A DNA stretch of 64,000 nt. Origin: CAWKGV01 sp963849305 (lineage in GTDB: Bacteria; Pseudomonadota; Alphaproteobacteria; Acetobacterales; Acetobacteraceae). Shown here in pieces: positions 19,896 through 30,743 of this stretch. The stretch is taken from assembly GCA_963849305.1 (NCBI GenBank), contig CAWKGV010000006.1, positions 372,001 to 436,000 on the forward strand. The letters are read 5' to 3'. The first letter of the stretch is position 1; each line of letters starts with the position of its first letter. Made by a program: the position numbers and the translations under genes. The notes under the pieces are model-generated. The model was not told where the DNA came from. It ran no database searches and worked only from the letters and a program-made list of their open reading frames with translations.

Positions 19896-20963
19896 GTGAC
19901 ACAAGCCTGGATCAATCGGATCGGCACCGCCGTTCCCCCCAATGACATGCACGCCGCCTTTGTCGGTTTCGGCGGCGGCTTGCTGCCCGACGAACGCAGC
20001 CGGGCGCTGTTCGAACGCATGGCGGCGATGGCCGACATCCAACACCGGTTCTCGATCTTCGCCCCGGCGCCGTTGCCGCGCGAGCACGTGCTCGATACGG
20101 AGGGCTTCTATCGCCGTGGCGCGTTCCCTTCGACCGCGGCCCGCATGGCCCGCTTCCAGGAGGCGGCGCTGGCGCTGGCTTGGCAGGCGATCGAGCGGCT
20201 GGGCCTAGGCGCCGCGCGCGGCTCCGTGACCCATCTGATCGTCGCGAGCTGCACCGGGTTCGCCGCGCCGGGGCTGGACTTCAAACTCATGCGCGAAATC
20301 GGGCTGCGCCCGGCGGTGGAACGCACGATGGTCGGCTTCATGGGCTGCTTCGCCGCCGTGAACGCGCTGAAGCTCGCCCGGCACATCGTCCGCTCGGAGC
20401 CCGGCGCGAGGGTGCTGGTGGTGAACCTGGAGATTTCCAGCCTGCATCTTCAGGAGCAGTGGGAACTCGAGAAGATGCTGAGCTTCCTGGTGTTCGGCGA
20501 CGGCGCGAGCGCGGCCCTGGTCTCGGCCGAGCCAGTGGGGCTGGCGCTGGGGCAGTTCGGCGCGAGCGTGATCCCGGACACCGAGGGCCTGATTACCTGG
20601 CATATCGGCGATGACGGGTTCGAGATGCATCTCTCCGGCCAGGTGCCCGGCCATATCCGCCGTTTCCTGCGCGAGCACGGCACCGCGCTGCTCGGCAACC
20701 GCCGGCCGGAGGCGATCGGGCATTGGGCGGTCCATGCCGGCGGGCGGTCCATCCTGGACGCCGTGCAGCAGGGGCTGGAGTTGGCTCCGGACGCATTGCG
20801 CCACTCGCGCGCCGTGCTGCGCGCCTTCGGCAACATGTCATCGGCAACGCTGGTGTTCGTGCTCGATCGCATCCTGCGCGAGACCAAGCAGGCCGGGGAG
20901 GGCATCGCTATGGCCTTCGGGCCTGGTCTCTCAGTGGAGAGCTTCGCGTTCCATCATGCCTGA
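19896..20963 (+). CDS. Type III polyketide synthase (chalcone/stilbene synthase family)
   Basis: Homodimeric ketosynthase that extends an acyl-CoA starter with malonyl-CoA, 355 residues. The catalytic triad is complete: Cys119 in VASCTGFAAPG, His280 in WAVHAGGRSIL and Asn313 in GNMSSATLVFVL. The gatekeeping region FGDGASAALV is present. The GTG at 19896 has a purine-rich GCGAGGG in front; the upstream in-frame ATG at 19839 would add sequence unlike the family. The stop overlaps the following methyltransferase start, so the two are co-translated. Bacterial relatives with the same neighbours make alkylresorcinols or alkylpyrones; that product is inferred. Confidence 0.92.
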   Translation: MTQAWINRIGTAVPPNDMHAAFVGFGGGLLPDERSRALFERMAAMADIQHRFSIFAPAPLPREHVLDTEGFYRRGAFPSTAARMARFQEAALALAWQAIERLGLGAARGSVTHLIVASCTGFAAPGLDFKLMREIGLRPAVERTMVGFMGCFAAVNALKLARHIVRSEPGARVLVVNLEISSLHLQEQWELEKMLSFLVFGDGASAALVSAEPVGLALGQFGASVIPDTEGLITWHIGDDGFEMHLSGQVPGHIRRFLREHGTALLGNRRPEAIGHWAVHAGGRSILDAVQQGLELAPDALRHSRAVLRAFGNMSSATLVFVLDRILRETKQAGEGIAMAFGPGLSVESFAFHHA

Positions 20964-21690
20964 GCGGATCGCCGATCACCCGGTGGGCCTGCGGCGGCGC
21001 AGCGACATCGCCGAGCGCATGGACACCGACTGCGCCGATTACGAGGACTACCGGCGCTGCCTCGCCGACCTCGCGAGGGTCAATGCCGTCACGCTGACAC
21101 ATCGGGCGACACTGGCCTGGCTGGCACGCGAGGCGCGTGGGCTCGCATCCTTTTCGCTGCTCGATGTCGCGTGCGGGCACGGCGACATGCTGCGCCGCGT
21201 GCGCCGCTGGGCTAGGCAGGGCGGAGTCGAGGCGCGACTGACCGGGATCGACCGCCATCCCTGGGCGGTCCGCGCCGCCTTGGAGGCGACGCCAGCGGCA
21301 GACGCGATCGAGTACATGGAGGGCGACGTGTTCGGGTTCGATCCGCCGTCCCGGTTCGATTTCATCGTCAGCTCGCAATTCCTGCATCATCTGTCCGATT
21401 CCGAGGCGGTCGCCTTCATCCGCTGGCAGGAGGCGCACGCCGCGCGCGGCTGGTTCATCGCCGACCTGCATCGCCATTGGTTTTCCTATCGCGGGTTTCC
21501 GCTGCTCGCTCGGGCGCTGCGCTGGCACCGCTTCGTCCGGCTGGATGGGCAGGTGTCGATCGCGCGCGCCTTCCTTCCCGACGAACTGCGGGCCCTGATC
21601 CAGGCGGCGGGAGTGCCGGACGGCGCCGCGCGGGTCAGCGCGCACGCCCCGCTGCGCCTATCCGTGGCGCGCCGATGGACGGCGCCGTGA
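20956..21690 (+). CDS. SAM-dependent methyltransferase of the polyketide cluster
   Basis: Class I methyltransferase, 244 residues. Motif I is LLDVACGHGDMLRRV near residue 65, followed by the acidic ribose-binding LTGIDRHPWAVRAA and motif FDFIVSSQFLHHL. It overlaps the polyketide synthase by 8 bases and the following oxidoreductase by 16 bases, so the three form one operon. Relatives in such trios methylate the phenolic lipid made by the synthase, which is inferred here. Confidence 0.88.
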   Translation: MPERIADHPVGLRRRSDIAERMDTDCADYEDYRRCLADLARVNAVTLTHRATLAWLAREARGLASFSLLDVACGHGDMLRRVRRWARQGGVEARLTGIDRHPWAVRAALEATPAADAIEYMEGDVFGFDPPSRFDFIVSSQFLHHLSDSEAVAFIRWQEAHAARGWFIADLHRHWFSYRGFPLLARALRWHRFVRLDGQVSIARAFLPDELRALIQAAGVPDGAARVSAHAPLRLSVARRWTAP

Positions 21691-22839
21691 TCGTGGGCGG
21701 CGGCCCGGCCGGGGCCGCCGCCGCGATCCTGCTGGCCGAGGCGGGCGTGCCGGTCACGGTGGTCGAACGCAGCGCTGGTCCGGCTGACAAGGTGTGCGGG
21801 GATTTCCTGAGCGCCGAAGCGGTCGAGACGGTCCGCCGCCTGGGGGTGGATCTCGACCGACTCGGCCCGGCGCCGGTCGGGCGGGTGCGGGTGCTGCACG
21901 GCGGGAGCCGAGGCGAGCGCCGCGCTCCCGTTCGCGGCCTTGGGCATCTCGCGACGGGCGCTCGATGAGTCGTTGCTGGCTCGGGCGGCGGCGAGCGGGG
22001 CGGCGGTACTGCGCGGCGACGCGGTCAGGAGCCTGCGAGCCGAGCCCGGCCATTTGGTGATCACGTCGGCGTGGGCCGGCCGGATCGAGGCGACTTCGGT
22101 GTTCCTGGCCACCGGCAAGCACGATCTGCGCGGCGCGGGGCGGCCCCTGGCCCCGGATGGCCCGACCGGCCTGAAGACGTACCTGGCGCTCGCGCCGGAG
22201 CAGGCGGCGGCGCTCGCTGGCCATGTCGAGCTGGCGCTATTTCCTGGCGGATATGCCGGCTTGCAGCCGGTCGAGGCAGGGCGCGCCGTGCTGTGCGCCC
22301 TCGTCGGACGCGCGCGGCTGCGCCGGACCGGCGGCCGCTGGGAGGCGCTGCTCGACTCGCTGTTGACCGACTCGCCCCATCTCGCGCGACGGCTGTCTAG
22401 CGCGGTCCCGCTGCGCGAGCGTCCGCTAGCGGTCGCCGCGATCCCCTATGGGCATCTTCTGCCCGAGTTGCCCGGCATGCCGGCTGGTCTGTTCCGGCTT
22501 GGCGATCAAGCCGCCGTGATCCCGTCGCTTACCGGCGACGGCGTGGCGATCGCGTTGACGAGCGGCCGACTGGCAGCGGCGGCCTGGCTGGCCGAGGGCG
22601 ATAACGGCGCCGAAGCCTACCATGATCGGCTGCGCGGACATCTGCGGCGGCAAATGCGGACCGCGATGCTGGCCCACCGCATCGCCTGCGCAGGTCGGGT
22701 GCAATCCTGGCTGTTGGCCGTTTGCCAGCTCTGGCCCGGATTGATGCGCTTCACCGCCGCGGCGACCCGGTGCTACGAACCCGATGCCGGGCGCCCATCC
22801 TGGTCGCCAGCTTGTCCGGGCGAGGCTTCCCGTCGCTGA
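21675..22839 (+). pseudogene. FAD-dependent oxidoreductase of the polyketide cluster, one frameshift
   Basis: Flavoprotein monooxygenase / geranylgeranyl-reductase-like protein of about 387 residues when one base is removed. The Rossmann motif VIVGGGPAGAAAAILLAEAG opens the protein at the ATG 21675. VCGDFLSAEAVE and the second FAD motif GDQAAVIPSLTGDGVAIAL are typical. An extra G at about 21905 (GGG for GG) shifts the frame after RVLHGG; without it the text reads AEASAALPFAALGISRRALDES and continues to 22839. As written, translation would stop at 21968 after the NAD/FAD-binding N-terminus. It is the third gene of the type III polyketide operon, in which relatives hydroxylate or oxidise the aromatic product. 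A sequencing error is quite possible. Confidence 0.78.
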
Positions 22840-22886
22840 CGGCCGGCTGTCGAGACTGAACGCCACCACGGAGCCAACCCCGTCGC

Positions 22887-24035
22887 ATGCGCACCGGCCC
22901 GCTCGCTACCCGGCTTGACCGTTATGTGTTCCGCCAATTGCTGCTCGCCTTGATCGCCGTCACCGGCGGGCTGACCGCGCTGATCTGGCTCACCCAGTCG
23001 CTGCGGTTCGTCGAGCTGGTGGTCGATCACGGCCTGTCCCTTGGCGTGTTCCTGGAGCTGACCGGCCTGCTGGTGCCGAGCTTCGTTGCCGTGATTCTCC
23101 CGATCACGACCTTCGTCGTGGTGCAGTTCGTCTATTCACGGTTGGCGGGCGATCGGGAGCTGACGGTAATGCGGGCGACTGGGCTGTCGCCATTCGCGCT
23201 CGCCCGGCCCGCCCTGGAGCTGGCGTTGCTGGCGGTTGTCTGCTGCTACGCGCTCAATCTCTGGATCGTGCCGGCAAGCCTCGGCGCCTTCCGCGACTTC
23301 CAATGGGAGATCCGCAATCGGGTCGCCGCCTACCTGCTGCAAGAGGGCGTGTTCACCGAGATTTCGCCGACATTGACCGTCTATGTGCGCGCGCGCGACC
23401 CGGACGGCGTGCTGCACGGCATCCTGATCGACGATGCGAGGCAGGCGCCCTCGCATGCCACCATGCTGGCTGAGCAAGGACGTCTGCTGGAGACGCCCAC
23501 CGGGCCCGAACTGGTGCTTGTCGACGGCAGTCGCCAGGAGATCGATCCGCGCACCGGCCGCCTGAACGTGCTCAGCTTCAAGCAGAACGTGCTCGACCTC
23601 AACGACGCCGCGAATCCGGAGGCGCGGGTGCCCGACATGTCCGAGGCATCGCTGCGCACGCTGCTCGACCCGCACCCGGCCAACCCGCGCGACGCCCCGC
23701 GCTGGATCGCCGAGGGACACAAGCGGCTGGCGACCCCCCTCACCGCGCTCTCCTTCGCGATGGTGGCGCTACTCTCCGTGCTGACCGGGGCCTTCCGCCG
23801 GCACGGCAACGTCCTGCGTCCGCTGGCGGCGGTGGGGGCGGTCGTCGGGCTGCTCGCCCTGCAACTGTCCTTTGACGACTTCGGGGCGCGGAACAACACG
23901 CTGTTGCCGCTGATCTGGCTTGAGGCGGTGCTGCCCGCGTTCGTCTGCGCCTGGCTGCTGTTCGGGCCGCAATTGCTGGCCCCGACCAGGCCGCGAAGCG
24001 CCGCCTCGCCGGCGCGCGCGCTGGGTGCCCGATGA
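22887..24035 (+). CDS. lptF: LPS export ABC transporter permease LptF
   Basis: Inner-membrane subunit of the LptB2FG machine that extracts lipopolysaccharide from the inner membrane, 382 residues. Membrane helices lie at ~15-45, 55-80, 100-125 and in three C-terminal segments (~285-360), with a periplasmic beta-jellyroll between them. LDRYVFRQLLLAL, YSRLAGDRELTVMRATGLSP (coupling helix for LptB) and NVLSFKQN are family strings. The start is the ATG at 22887. The stop overlaps the lptG start (ATGA), so the pair is translationally coupled. LptB is not in the window. Confidence 0.94.
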   Translation: MRTGPLATRLDRYVFRQLLLALIAVTGGLTALIWLTQSLRFVELVVDHGLSLGVFLELTGLLVPSFVAVILPITTFVVVQFVYSRLAGDRELTVMRATGLSPFALARPALELALLAVVCCYALNLWIVPASLGAFRDFQWEIRNRVAAYLLQEGVFTEISPTLTVYVRARDPDGVLHGILIDDARQAPSHATMLAEQGRLLETPTGPELVLVDGSRQEIDPRTGRLNVLSFKQNVLDLNDAANPEARVPDMSEASLRTLLDPHPANPRDAPRWIAEGHKRLATPLTALSFAMVALLSVLTGAFRRHGNVLRPLAAVGAVVGLLALQLSFDDFGARNNTLLPLIWLEAVLPAFVCAWLLFGPQLLAPTRPRSAASPARALGAR

Positions 24036-25144
24036 CCGCCGCCGTCACGCTCTCGCTTTACATCGCGCGCCAGTTCACGGCCGCGGTGATCACGATGGTG
24101 CTGGCGCTCACCGGGCTGGTGTCGCTGTTCGACTTCATCGAGATGTTGCGCCGGTCGGTGGGCAAGCCGGATGCGACGCTGGCGCTGGTCAGCGAGGTCG
24201 CCGCCCTGCGGTTGCCTTATATCGCAATGGAGATCCTGCCCTTCGCGGTGCTGGTGGGGGGCTTGGTTTGCCTGTGGCGGCTGACCCGCTCCTCGGAGCT
24301 GGTGGTCGCGCGCGCTGCCGGCGTTTCGGCGTGGCAGTTCCTCGCCGCCCCGGTCCTATGCGCTTTCCTGCTCGGCGCGATCGCGACGACGGCGGTGAGC
24401 CCGCTCTCCTCGGCCATGTTCAGCCGCGCCGAGACGCTGGAGAACACGCACCTGAGCACCGGCGGCGGGCCGCTGGCGCTCACGGGCGGCCAGCTTTGGC
24501 TGCGCCAATCCGATCATGGGCTGTCGGCCCGTGGCTCGGCGATCCTGCACGCGCTGTCGGTCGAGCTGCATGGCCCGACCCTGGATGCGCAGAACGTGAG
24601 CGTATACCGCCTGGATGCGTCGGATCGGCTGCTGAGCCGGATCGAGGCCGCGCGCGCGGTACTGGCCGGCGGCGCCTGGACGTTCGACAAGGCCGTGACG
24701 CTGCGTCCGGACCAGCTTCCGCAGGCGGCGGGCACTGTCCACCTTCCCACCGACCTCACCGTGGCGCGCGTGGAGGAGAGCTTCGCCTCGCCGGATACGT
24801 TGTCGGTGTGGCAACTGCCGGGGTTCATCGCCTTGTTGCAGCGGTCTGGGTTCTCCTCCGTCCGCCACCGGCTGCACTTCCAGGCGCTGCTTTCCTTGCC
24901 GCTGCTGTGCGCCACGATGGCGCTGGTCGCCGCCGGGTTCTCCATGCGTCCGGCGCGGCGGGGCGGGGTGGCGCGGATGATTGGCGGAGGCGTGGCGGCG
25001 GGGTTCGCCCTGTTCCTCATCTCGAAGCTGGCCGAGGAGGTTGGCCAGTCCGGCGCGATGCCGGTGGGGCTCGCCGCCTGGGCGCCCGCCGCTTCGGGGC
25101 TGATGCTCGCGGTCGCCTTGCTACTGCACATGGAAGACGGCTGA
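24032..25144 (+). CDS. lptG: LPS export ABC transporter permease LptG
   Basis: Partner permease of LptF, 370 residues. It has the same layout: N-terminal membrane helices (YIARQFTAAVITMVLALTG), the coupling segment with RLTRSSELVVARAAGVS, a periplasmic domain, and three C-terminal helices. ATG 24032 overlaps the lptF TGA. The lptD frame follows after two bases, giving a tight lptF-lptG-lptD order typical of alphaproteobacteria. Confidence 0.94.
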   Translation: MTAAVTLSLYIARQFTAAVITMVLALTGLVSLFDFIEMLRRSVGKPDATLALVSEVAALRLPYIAMEILPFAVLVGGLVCLWRLTRSSELVVARAAGVSAWQFLAAPVLCAFLLGAIATTAVSPLSSAMFSRAETLENTHLSTGGGPLALTGGQLWLRQSDHGLSARGSAILHALSVELHGPTLDAQNVSVYRLDASDRLLSRIEAARAVLAGGAWTFDKAVTLRPDQLPQAAGTVHLPTDLTVARVEESFASPDTLSVWQLPGFIALLQRSGFSSVRHRLHFQALLSLPLLCATMALVAAGFSMRPARRGGVARMIGGGVAAGFALFLISKLAEEVGQSGAMPVGLAAWAPAASGLMLAVALLLHMEDG

Positions 25145-25146
25145 CT

Positions 25147-27483
25147 GTGCGCGGTGCGGCCTTATACCGGCGGTTCTTTTGCTTAACCGCTCATTCTGTT
25201 TGGTCGACCCCTCCCGCGAGGGGAGGGGAGGCTGGGGGAGGGGGGGGAGGGGCCGCGCAGAAGTTAGGCCGTGCCGCCCTGGCATTCGTCGCGTTCGCCA
25301 TTGCCTCGTTGACGGCGGCGCTCCCAGCGCAGGCGCAGACATCCTCGGTGCTGTCCGGCGCTCGTTTGCCGGTCAGCAACACCGCGCCCGTGACGTTCAG
25401 CGCCGATCAGGTTGAATACGACCGCGCGAAGAACCTGGTCATCGCCAAGGGCCACGTGGAGGCCTGGCAGAACGGCGTCGTGCTGCACGCGGACGAAGTG
25501 GATTTCAACCGCCAGACCGGCGCCGCGATCGCCCGCGGCCATGTCGTGGTGATCGAGCCGGACGGACAGGTGCTGTTCGCCGATTTTGCCGACCTCGACC
25601 GCGGCCTGCGCAACGGCACGTTCGGCGAGCCGCGGGCACTGCTGCCGCAGAATGCCCGGCTCGCCGGGAGTGGCGGTGAGCGCGTGGGGGGCGAGGTCGA
25701 TGAACTGGCCAATGCGGTCTATTCCACCTGCAACTTGTGCGCCAAGAACCCGAGGGCGCCCCCGTTGTGGCAGATTCGTGCGCGAACCGCGACGAATGAC
25801 GAGGAGCATGAGCGGATCGAGTACACCGACGCCGAGCTGCAAATGTTCGGCATTCCGGTCGCGTATCTGCCGTTCTTCTGGCACGCCTCGCCCGCGGTGA
25901 AGCGCCAGACCGGCCTGCTGGTACCCTCGTTCGGCGTGAACTCCCATCTTGGCGGCTTCTTCGCGCAGCCGTATTACTGGGTGATCGACAACCAATCGGA
26001 CGCGACCTTCACGCCGCTGATCGCGACGAAGGAGCTCCCCGAGCTTAGCTTGCAATATCGCCGCCGCTTCAATGCCGGCTTCCTCAATCTGGAAGGCTCG
26101 GCCGGCTACCTGGATGGCACGCCGCAGGGCACGTTTTACTTGCGCGGGCAATACGATATCAACAACACCTGGCGAGCCGGGCTCAACATCGACCGCGCCA
26201 CCTCGGCGACCTACGCGACCGACTATCATCTCGGCAGCCTGCTCGGCGGCGATCCGAACGTGCTGACCAGTAACATCTATCTTGAAGGGTTCGGCGAGGG
26301 CGCCTACTCCCGGGTGGACACACGTTTCTACCAGGGACTCAACGACACTATCGTGAACAGCAAACTGCCGCTGGTGCTGCCGCGATATCAATACAACTAT
26401 GTCGGCCTGCCGGATGCCTTGGGTGGCACGCTGTCGGTGGACACCGGGGCGTTCAATGTGCTGCGCAGCGACGGCACCAACACCCGGCGGGCGGCGCTGA
26501 CGCTGAACTGGCAGCGGCCGTTCATCGGCAGTCTCGGTGATCTCTGGACGGTAACGCTGCACACGGACGCCGCCGCCTACGATGCCAGCCAGTTCAATCA
26601 GCAGCCCAATTACGGCACCCGCAGCAACATCAATGACGCGCGCGTCTATCCCGCGGTCGCGGTGGATTTCCGCTGGCCGTTCATGCGCGATTCCGGCGCC
26701 TGGGGCACTCAATTGATCGAGCCGAAGGTGCAGCTGATCGCCTCGCCCAACGAGGGCGACAGCCAAGTCAACAAGTACCCGAACGAGGACAGCCTGGACC
26801 TCTTTGACTTCACCGACGCCAACCTGTTCGGGTTCCATCGCTTCGGCGGGATCGACCGGCTGGAGGGCGGCGAGCGGGCGAACGTCGCGCTGCACGGGGC
26901 GTGGTATATCGGCGGCACCGCGTTCGACGGGATCGTTGGCCAGTCCTACCGCAGCACCGTGGAGAACTGGCTGCCGGAAGTCTCGGGCCTGCGCGATCAG
27001 GTGTCCGACATTGTCGGGCGCACGACCTTCACGCCAACCAAGTGGCTCGACCTGACATATCGCTGGCGGCTCGACTACAAGACCCTCACCAGCCGCTACC
27101 AGGAGGCGGTGGCAGCGCTCGGAGTGCCGAAGTTCCAAGTGACCGGGGGCTTCATCCACACCCCGCTCGACCCCTATTACTACTACGACCAGCCGCCGCC
27201 GCCGCCGGCCAGTTCGCCGTTCTTCACGCCGGTCGACGAGGTCACACTGGGGGGCTCGACTAGATGGGGTCCCTACCGCCTCACCGCCTACGCACGGCGC
27301 GATCTGGCGCGCGGGAAGATGGTTGCGGCCGGCGCGGATGCAATATACGAGAACGAGTGCTTCATCGCCGACCTGCGACTGTTCAGGCGATTCACGAGCT
27401 ATAACGGCGACAACGGCGCGACCACGGTGCTCGTGCAACTCACCTTCAAGACGATCGGCCAATTCGGGTTCCGCGCGCTTTGA
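25147..27483 (+). CDS. lptD: LPS-assembly outer-membrane protein LptD
   Basis: Outer-membrane translocon that places LPS in the outer leaflet, about 778 residues from GTG 25147. A signal peptide is visible at ~40-62 (ALAFVAFAIASLTAALPAQAQ), followed by the LptA-like jellyroll (VTFSADQVEYDRAKNLVIAKGHVEAWQ) and the beta-barrel, ending in Phe-Arg-Ala-Leu. Paired Cys occur in STCNLCAKN. The first ~40 codons are strange: they span an inverted repeat and a run of eight G at 25240-25247 and look non-coding. No ATG lies between that repeat and the signal peptide, so the true start is uncertain (GTG 25147, or an unusual codon after the repeat). The jellyroll and barrel are clear. Confidence 0.9.
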   Translation: MRGAALYRRFFCLTAHSVWSTPPARGGEAGGGGGGAAQKLGRAALAFVAFAIASLTAALPAQAQTSSVLSGARLPVSNTAPVTFSADQVEYDRAKNLVIAKGHVEAWQNGVVLHADEVDFNRQTGAAIARGHVVVIEPDGQVLFADFADLDRGLRNGTFGEPRALLPQNARLAGSGGERVGGEVDELANAVYSTCNLCAKNPRAPPLWQIRARTATNDEEHERIEYTDAELQMFGIPVAYLPFFWHASPAVKRQTGLLVPSFGVNSHLGGFFAQPYYWVIDNQSDATFTPLIATKELPELSLQYRRRFNAGFLNLEGSAGYLDGTPQGTFYLRGQYDINNTWRAGLNIDRATSATYATDYHLGSLLGGDPNVLTSNIYLEGFGEGAYSRVDTRFYQGLNDTIVNSKLPLVLPRYQYNYVGLPDALGGTLSVDTGAFNVLRSDGTNTRRAALTLNWQRPFIGSLGDLWTVTLHTDAAAYDASQFNQQPNYGTRSNINDARVYPAVAVDFRWPFMRDSGAWGTQLIEPKVQLIASPNEGDSQVNKYPNEDSLDLFDFTDANLFGFHRFGGIDRLEGGERANVALHGAWYIGGTAFDGIVGQSYRSTVENWLPEVSGLRDQVSDIVGRTTFTPTKWLDLTYRWRLDYKTLTSRYQEAVAALGVPKFQVTGGFIHTPLDPYYYYDQPPPPPASSPFFTPVDEVTLGGSTRWGPYRLTAYARRDLARGKMVAAGADAIYENECFIADLRLFRRFTSYNGDNGATTVLVQLTFKTIGQFGFRAL
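25208..25252. repeat. G-rich inverted repeat with G8 tract at the lptD 5' end
   Basis: CCCCTC-CCGC-GAGGGG forms a stem at about 25208-25223, followed by repeated GGGGAGG units including eight consecutive G at 25240-25247. It resembles the intergenic palindromes common in GC-rich alphaproteobacteria. It lies inside the apparent lptD reading frame; slippage in the G run would change that frame. Confidence 0.6.
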
Positions 27484-27520
27484 GATTGCGCCACGAAACG
27501 GAGGGGTTAACGCGACAGCC

Positions 27521-28858
27521 ATGACAAAGAGGATTTCGGCCCCAAGGAGTGCGATCCCGCTTGGGTTCGCATGCGTACTGTTGGCGAGCGCCCTGCCGGC
27601 GTCTCGGGCGCCGGCGGTCGCAACCGCGCCCGCCGCGATGCCGCAAACCGTACGCATCGTCGCGGTGGTGAACGGCGACGTGGTCACCAACGAGGACGTG
27701 GACAATCGGGCGCGGCTGTTCGCCGTCTCCTCCGGCCTGCCGCCCAACCAGGACGTGCTGGACCGGCTGAAGCCGCAGATCACGCGGCAGTTGGTGGACG
27801 AGCGGCTGCGCATGCAGGACGTGGAGCGCCAGCACATCGTGATCCAGGACAAGCAGATCGCGGCGGCGATCCGCGAGATCGAGCAGCGCAACGGGATGCA
27901 GCCGGGCGCCTTGCGGGCCAAGCTCGAGGCGGACGGTGTGGGCTTCACCACTCTGGTCGATCAGGTGCGGACCGAGATCGGCTGGGCGCTGCTGCTGCGC
28001 CGGCAGCTCGGCGACCGGCTCAATATCAGCGCGGCTGACGTCGCCGCGCAGCAGCGGTTGCTCACCCAGGAGGTCGGGCGGCCCGAATACCATGTGGGCG
28101 AGATCTTCATCCCGGTGGAGAACCCGGCCAATGCCGGCGATGCGCAACGGTTCGCCGAAACCGTGATCAAGGAGCTTCGGGCCGGGGCGCCGTTCGCGGT
28201 GGTCGCCGCGCAGTTCAGCGAAAGCCAGACCGCCTTGCAAGGGGGCGACCTTGGCTGGGTGCAGCCCAATCAGCTCGATCCCGAGGTGGCGCGGATCGTC
28301 CAGGAGATGCCGCCCGGAGCGGTGAGCGAGCCGATCCAGGTGCCTGGCGGCGTGTCGATCGTGACACTCGTCGCCAAGCGCGAGATTGGCCACGACATGG
28401 CCACGGTGATTTCGCTCCGCCAGGTTTTCCTGCCCTTTTCCACGCCGCTCAACCCGGCGGCGCCGACGGCTCAGCAGATGGCGACGCTGAAGAAGGCACA
28501 GGCGATCAGCGCCAGCGTGAAGAGCTGCCCGGCGATGGAGCAGGTCGCGCAAGCGAACCACTCGACGCGCCCCGCCGACCCGGGCGAGACGCGGTTGGAC
28601 GCGGTCAACCCGCCGCAGTTCCGCGCCATGCTCGCGAGCTTGCCGCTCGACCGGGCGACCCGGCCGCTGGTGGCCTCGGAGGGCATCGCGGTAATGATCG
28701 AGTGCTCGCGCGAAGAAAAGAATCTCGACCAACTCACCAAGAAGCAGATCGAGAACCGCATCCTGGCACAGCGGGTCGAGCTGTTCTCCCGCCAACTCCA
28801 GCAGGATTTGCGCCGCCAGGCCAGCATTGACTTGCGCGGCCACACGGGCAACGCGTGA
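27521..28858 (+). CDS. surA: SurA-like periplasmic chaperone / peptidyl-prolyl isomerase
   Basis: Periplasmic folding factor for outer-membrane proteins, 445 residues. The signal peptide is LGFACVLLASALPASRA. The SurA N-terminal chaperone domain follows (VAVVNGDVVTNEDVDNRARL, RLKPQITRQLVDERLR). One parvulin domain is clear at ~185-300 (YHVGEIFIPVENP, FAVVAAQFSESQTALQGGDLGW, PGAVSEPIQVPGGVSIVTL); a second, weaker one follows. The ATG at 27521 is used because upstream in-frame sequence belongs to a shadow of lptD. It sits directly after lptD and before rsmA; LptD is a known SurA client in enterobacteria. Confidence 0.9.
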   Translation: MTKRISAPRSAIPLGFACVLLASALPASRAPAVATAPAAMPQTVRIVAVVNGDVVTNEDVDNRARLFAVSSGLPPNQDVLDRLKPQITRQLVDERLRMQDVERQHIVIQDKQIAAAIREIEQRNGMQPGALRAKLEADGVGFTTLVDQVRTEIGWALLLRRQLGDRLNISAADVAAQQRLLTQEVGRPEYHVGEIFIPVENPANAGDAQRFAETVIKELRAGAPFAVVAAQFSESQTALQGGDLGWVQPNQLDPEVARIVQEMPPGAVSEPIQVPGGVSIVTLVAKREIGHDMATVISLRQVFLPFSTPLNPAAPTAQQMATLKKAQAISASVKSCPAMEQVAQANHSTRPADPGETRLDAVNPPQFRAMLASLPLDRATRPLVASEGIAVMIECSREEKNLDQLTKKQIENRILAQRVELFSRQLQQDLRRQASIDLRGHTGNA

Positions 28859-29696
28859 TCTTGCGGGCGTGACCCTGCCCAAGCTGCGCGAGGTGATCGC
28901 GCGGCATGGGCTCGATGCGCGGCGCTCGCTTGGGCAGCATTTCCTGCTAGACGAGAACCTGACCGCGCGGATCGTGAGGACGGCGGGCGCGCTCGACGGC
29001 CGGAATGTGATAGAGGTAGGGCCAGGGCCGGGAGGTCTCACGCGCGCGCTTCTGGCAACGAACGCGGCTCGCATTACGGCGGTCGAGATTGATCCGCGTT
29101 CGGTGGCGGCGATTCGGGAGCTGGCGAGCCTGTTTCCCGATCGGCTGACGGTGCTGGAGGCGGATGCGCTGGCGGTCGATTTCCCCGCGCTCGCGCCCGA
29201 GCCGCGACAGGTCGTGGCCAACTTGCCCTACAACATCGCGACTCCGTTGCTGGTCCGGTGGCTGCGCGACGCGCGGGCCTTCGAGCGGCTGACGCTGATG
29301 TTCCAGCAGGAGGTGGCGGAGCGCATCTGCGCCGCGCCCGGCACGCCGGCTTATGGCCGGCTGTCGGTGCTGGCGCAGTGGGTCTGCCGGGTCGGGCTTG
29401 AACTGCGCATCCCGCCCACCGCCTTCGTGCCGGCGCCCAAGGTGTGGTCGGCGGTGGTCGGCTTCGTGCCGCGCTTGGGTCAGCCGGATGCGGAGTTGTT
29501 CGCGCGGATGGAACGGGTCACGGCGGCGGCGTTCGGGCAGCGGCGGAAAATGCTGCGCGGGGCATTAAAGCCGCTAGGCGGGGAGGCATTGCTGGCGGCG
29601 GCCGGGATCGCGGCGGAGCGGCGGGCAGAGACGCTGACGATCGCGGAGTTCGACCGGCTGGCGAGGGTGTGCGGATCAGGTGGCGTCCTCATGTCG

Positions 29697-30735
<1,039 letters not shown>

Positions 30736-30743
<8 letters not shown>

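Noticed and set aside
23920..25146. Extended 5' part of the lptD frame back through lptF and lptG
   Set aside because: Its translation is Arg-rich shadow of lptG; lptF and lptG are clear in the other frames and overlap correctly (ATGA).
25264..27951. Very long open frame (895 codons) on the strand opposite lptD
   Set aside because: It mirrors the codon-position GC bias of lptD and the start of surA and has no recognisable domain; lptD is strongly supported.
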